Positions 4,874 through 6,954 of a stretch of 6,954 nt of DNA are shown one piece after another. A model generated the notes under the pieces. The model did not search any database. It saw nothing but the letters and a program-made list of their open reading frames with translations, and was not told where the DNA came from. This stretch comes from Oscillospiraceae bacterium (GTDB taxonomy: Bacteria; Bacillota; Clostridia; Oscillospirales; Ruminococcaceae), in NCBI GenBank assembly GCA_031285945.1, contig JAITVF010000162.1, forward strand, positions 1 to 6,954, in the 5' to 3' direction. Positions within the stretch are counted from its first letter, which is position 1. The number at the start of each line of letters is the position of its first letter. The position numbers and the translations under genes are program-made.

Positions 4874-5242
4874 TTACTTCTTTTCCTTAGGCTTAAATAT
4901 CAGCGCTATTGAAAGTGAAAAGAACAGGGCGGCGGCTACCCCGGCCGAGGTGGCGGAAAGGCCGCCGGAAAGAACCCCCATCAGCCCTTTTTCCCGTACG
5001 GCGTCGAGGGTGCCCCTGGCTATAGTGTTGCCAAAGCCCAAAAGGGGGATGCTTGCGCCGCCCCCCGCGTAGCTGACCAGCGGCTCGTAAACCCCCAGCG
5101 CGCCTAGAATCACGCCCATAACCACAAACCCCACAAGAATGCGGGCGGCGGTAAATTTTGTATAATCAATCAGGAGCTGCCCCGCCGCGCAGATGAGGCC
5201 GCCCACAAAAAAAGCGCGCAGATATTCCATAAAGGCTTCCAT
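4874..5242 (-). CDS. spoVAE: Stage V sporulation protein AE (SpoVAEb type)
   Basis: Integral inner-spore-membrane protein of the SpoVA complex, which moves Ca-dipicolinic acid into the forespore and out at germination. It is 122 aa, the normal length for SpoVAEb. It has hydrophobic segments at about residues 8-25, 33-52, 62-78 and 88-115, then a charged KPKEKK tail. FFVGGLICAAGQLLID (11-26) and YAGGGASIPLLGFGNTI (58-74) match SpoVAC segments, as expected since both belong to one Pfam family. The start at ATG 5242 is set by AGGAGGA (5251-5257) 8 nt upstream; Met5 is a weaker alternative. It is the last gene of the operon, 39 nt after spoVAD. Forespore (SigG) expression is known for the family; I see no promoter of its own. 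Confidence 0.95.
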   Translation of the reverse strand: MEAFMEYLRAFFVGGLICAAGQLLIDYTKFTAARILVGFVVMGVILGALGVYEPLVSYAGGGASIPLLGFGNTIARGTLDAVREKGLMGVLSGGLSATSAGVAAALFFSLSIALIFKPKEKK

Positions 5243-5281
5243 AATATAAATCCTCCTGTTATCCTGATATAGTCGCGTCTG

Positions 5282-6298
5282 TCAGGCGGGCCTGTGGGAA
5301 AGATGCAGCAGATGGGCGACGCCCGGAATGTTTTGCCCCTGCTGTACGCTTACGGTGGACATAAGCGCGCCGGTCGCCATAAAGAGCACGTCGTTTAGCT
5401 TCCCCTTGCGCATGGCGGGCAGAACAAAGCCGCACAGAACGGCGGCTGAGCAGCCGCAGCCCGAGCCACCGGCGTCCACGTCCTGGGTTTCGCGGTCGTA
5501 GAGCAACAGCCCGCAGTCGCCGTGGGCCTTTGTAAGCTCGTAGCCGTCCCGCTTCATAAGCTCGCGAAATAGCTCGGCGCCTACGTGGCCAAGGTCCCCG
5601 GTCAGTATAAGATCGTAGTCTCCGGGGCCGGTAAGGGTATCCTCAAAATAGCGCCGCAGGGTTGTGGCGGCGGCGGGGGCCATAGCCGCGCCCATGTTGT
5701 TTACGTCCCTTACGTCCTTCTGGTCTATCGAGCCTACGCTCACCGCCCGCACATAGGGCGGCGCCGAGGCCTTGCCCACCACCACCGCTCCCGCCGCGGT
5801 AGCTGTCCACTGCGCGGTGGGGGGGCGCTGCCCGCCGTATTCCAGGGGGAAGCGGAACTGGCGCTCGGCCGAGCAAAAGTGTGATGAGGTTACCGCGAGT
5901 GTGTTCCCCGCAAAATCCCCCTCCACCATCATAGCGGCAAGAATAAGGCTTTCGCTCATAGTCGAGCAGGCGCCGTAAAGGCCTATAAAGGGAACGCCAA
6001 GCTCCCGCAGGCCATAGTGGCTGGCTATGATCTGATTGAGAAGGTCTCCCGCAAAAACATACTGGAGGTCGGCGGGGGTAAAGCCGCCCTTATCCAGCGC
6101 CTTTTGAACGGCGAGGCGCTGCATCTCCGCCTCGCCCAGCTCCCAGCTTTTCTGGCCAAAAAGGGCGTCGTTGTTGATAATATCAAAGTATTTGCCCAGC
6201 GGCCCCTCCGCCTCTTTTTTTGAGACGGCCGTAGCGTAGGAAACAAGGCTTGGGCTTTTATCCATAATGGTCGTATAGCTTCCTATTCTGGTGGGCAT
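5282..6298 (-). CDS. spoVAD: Stage V sporulation protein AD (DPA-binding, thiolase fold)
   Basis: Soluble, membrane-associated SpoVA subunit with a thiolase/KAS-like fold. In Bacillus it binds dipicolinic acid and is needed for DPA accumulation in spores. It is 338 aa, complete and of family length. Signature segments are GLYGACSTMSES (107-117, Cys111 at the thiolase-nucleophile position), TSSHFCSAERQFRFP (137-151), GQRPPTAQWTATAAGA (156-171), GDLGHVGAE (234-242) and GGSGCGCSAA (277-286). AAGGGAGGA (6309-6317) lies 10 nt before the ATG. The gap to the spoVAC stop is 24 nt, so the two are co-transcribed. Ends in TGA, followed by the spoVAE ribosome binding site. No anomaly is visible. Confidence 0.97.
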   Translation of the reverse strand: MPTRIGSYTTIMDKSPSLVSYATAVSKKEAEGPLGKYFDIINNDALFGQKSWELGEAEMQRLAVQKALDKGGFTPADLQYVFAGDLLNQIIASHYGLRELGVPFIGLYGACSTMSESLILAAMMVEGDFAGNTLAVTSSHFCSAERQFRFPLEYGGQRPPTAQWTATAAGAVVVGKASAPPYVRAVSVGSIDQKDVRDVNNMGAAMAPAAATTLRRYFEDTLTGPGDYDLILTGDLGHVGAELFRELMKRDGYELTKAHGDCGLLLYDRETQDVDAGGSGCGCSAAVLCGFVLPAMRKGKLNDVLFMATGALMSTVSVQQGQNIPGVAHLLHLSHRPA

Positions 6299-6322
6299 GG
6301 GGGGCGTTTCCTCCCTTAATTC

Positions 6323-6769
6323 TTAATAGAGTTTAAAGAGATAGAGAATCAGGCCGTATATTACCCCCGCCGCTACCCCGTATACGATCACCGGCCCCGC
6401 TATGGTAAAAAGCTTTGCGCCAAGGCCCAGAACATAGCCCTCGCTTTTAAACTCAAGGGCCGCCGCGGTCATTGCGTTGGAAAAGCCGGTGATGGGAACC
6501 AGAGTCCCCCCGCCCGCGTGCTTTGCGAGGCGGTCGAAGATATTAAGCCCGGTAGCTAGGGCCGCGAGAAAGACAAGCGTGATAGAGGCGGCGGGAAAGG
6601 CCGCCTCCTCGGCAAGCCCCAGCCTGAGATACAGCCTTATAAGCCCCTGGCCCAGCGCGCATATCGAGCCCCCGACTAAAAATGAGACTAAAAAGTTTTT
6701 AACGCCGCGGCTGGGCGGCGAAGCGCTCTTCACCATCCGGCCGTAGGCAAGGTCGGTCAGATTATCCAA
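6323..6769 (-). CDS. spoVAC: Stage V sporulation protein AC, TTG start
   Basis: Integral inner-membrane SpoVA subunit. B. subtilis SpoVAC has been described as a mechanosensitive channel involved in DPA release. From the TTG at 6769 it is 148 aa, close to the roughly 150 aa of that protein. Diagnostic segments are FLVGGSICALGQGL (30-43), FDRLAKHAGGGTLVP (78-92), TGFSNAMTAAALEFKSEG (94-111) and GPVIVYG (125-131). Membrane segments lie at about 26-45, 58-76 and 112-144. I chose TTG 6769 because GGGAGGA (6779-6785) is 9 nt upstream. The longer reading from TTG 6787 would start in this ribosome binding site, the ATG inside it gives only a 5-codon frame, and ATG 6736 has no site. First gene of the visible operon; spoVAA/AB are not present upstream in the window. 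A perfect inverted repeat lies 9 nt before the ribosome binding site. Confidence 0.95.
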   Translation of the reverse strand: MDNLTDLAYGRMVKSASPPSRGVKNFLVSFLVGGSICALGQGLIRLYLRLGLAEEAAFPAASITLVFLAALATGLNIFDRLAKHAGGGTLVPITGFSNAMTAAALEFKSEGYVLGLGAKLFTIAGPVIVYGVAAGVIYGLILYLFKLY

Positions 6770-6778
6770 GGCGGCACA

Positions 6779-6785
6779 TCCTCCC
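6779..6785 (-). promoter_or_regulatory. Shine-Dalgarno deciding the TTG start of spoVAC
   Basis: Minus strand GGGAGGA, 9 nt before TTG 6769. It overlaps ATG and TTG triplets that would otherwise be taken as starts, so it rules them out. Confidence 0.8.
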
Positions 6786-6794
6786 AAGTATTAA

Positions 6795-6849
6795 GCTATA
6801 GCAATTGTAAGAAATGAGCGGAAAAAGTCTTATCAACAATTGCTATAGC
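6795..6849. repeat. Perfect 14-bp inverted repeat in the spoVAC leader/promoter region
   Basis: GCTATAGCAATTGT (6795-6808) and ACAATTGCTATAGC (6836-6849) enclose 27 nt. It lies directly upstream of the spoVAC ribosome binding site, with copy 2 of the GC-rich element on its far side. It may be a two-site operator, a leader hairpin, or part of a composite repeat. I found no convincing SigF/SigG promoter here (no clear GHATR/CATNNTA pair). Confidence 0.85.
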
Positions 6850-6855
6850 GGGCAT

Positions 6856-6901
6856 GGCCATCCGGCTCGCCACCTGCGGGTGGCAACCGCCGGATATGGC
6901 C
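6856..6901 (-). repeat. Two-stem GC-rich palindromic element, copy 2
   Basis: On the minus strand: GGCC, AT bulge, ATCCGGC, GGTT, GCCACC, loop CGCA, GGTGGC, GA, GCCGGAT, GGCC. Same architecture as 4703-4746, with stem changes made in pairs: outer stem C-G to A-T and T-A to C-G, inner stem G-C to A-T plus one added pair. Conserved are the AT bulge, GGTT/GA internal loop and CGNA tetraloop. Confidence 0.85.
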
Positions 6902-6909
6902 GATAGAGC

Positions 6910-6954
6910 AATGCGCGCCATACGGCATCGAATTTCCGGTTATTTTGGCGCATT
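6910..6954. repeat. Imperfect inverted repeat at the right window edge
   Basis: AATGCGCGCCA (6910-6920) and TGGCGCATT (6946-6954) pair except for two extra bases in the left arm, with 25 nt between. It may extend past the window. No gene is seen in 6786-6954; the stretch consists of this repeat, copy 2 of the GC-rich element and the 14-bp inverted repeat. Confidence 0.4.

Noticed and set aside
6786..6954. SigG/SigF promoter for the spoVA operon
   Set aside because: Expected on biological grounds, but I found no -35/-10 pair matching GHATR with CATNNTA, or the SigF equivalents, at proper spacing. It may overlap the repeats or lie outside the window.

Overview
The window looks like chromosomal DNA from a GC-rich, endospore-forming, fermentative Clostridia-type Firmicute, possibly Oscillospirales. 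The lineage guess rests on four things: a compact spoVAC-spoVAD-spoVAE cassette without spoVAA/AB, a pyrophosphate-type phosphofructokinase, a PduL-type phosphotransacylase, and strong Shine-Dalgarno sequences with TTG starts. No species can be named from the sequence alone.

Layout. 1-888 (-) is a 6-phosphofructokinase of the pyrophosphate-dependent type, cut by the left edge. 999-1559 (-) is a family 4 (Fe-S) uracil-DNA glycosylase. It diverges from 1727-2305 (+), a short PduL phosphotransacylase. PduL converges with 2375-3172 (-), an acidic, repeat-bearing predicted lipoprotein, and a perfect 20-bp bidirectional terminator lies between them. 3268-3597 (-) is a disrupted gene that resembles the His-containing half of a cysteine-peptidase domain. 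It sits behind a perfect-consensus housekeeping promoter (3621-3649). 3712-4482 (-) is a class I SAM methyltransferase with its own terminator. 4486-4873 holds no gene but carries an 80-bp tandem array of palindromes. 4874-6769 (-) is spoVAC-spoVAD-spoVAE, the inner-membrane/DPA machinery of the spore. The right end, 6786-6954, is again non-coding and rich in palindromes.

How the genes relate. The phosphofructokinase and PduL fit a fermentative, energy-saving metabolism (PPi-linked glycolysis, and acyl-CoA to acyl-phosphate to ATP). They are separately transcribed and do not form a pathway operon here. The spoVA genes are one tight operon for dipicolinic acid uptake into the forespore and its release at germination. 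The peptidase remnant and the lipoprotein may share one promoter.

The most unusual content is in the two non-coding regions flanking the spoVA operon. Both contain a GC-rich two-stem element (4703-4746 on + and 6856-6901 on -). The stems differ by compensatory base changes, while a GGCC-AT closure, a GGTT/GA internal loop and a CGNA tetraloop are kept. Next to the first copy, AT-rich palindromes recur with exact 80-bp spacing and also show paired changes. One of them overlaps an extended -10 promoter for the methyltransferase. This is a strong candidate for an undescribed REP-like or structured regulatory repeat family.
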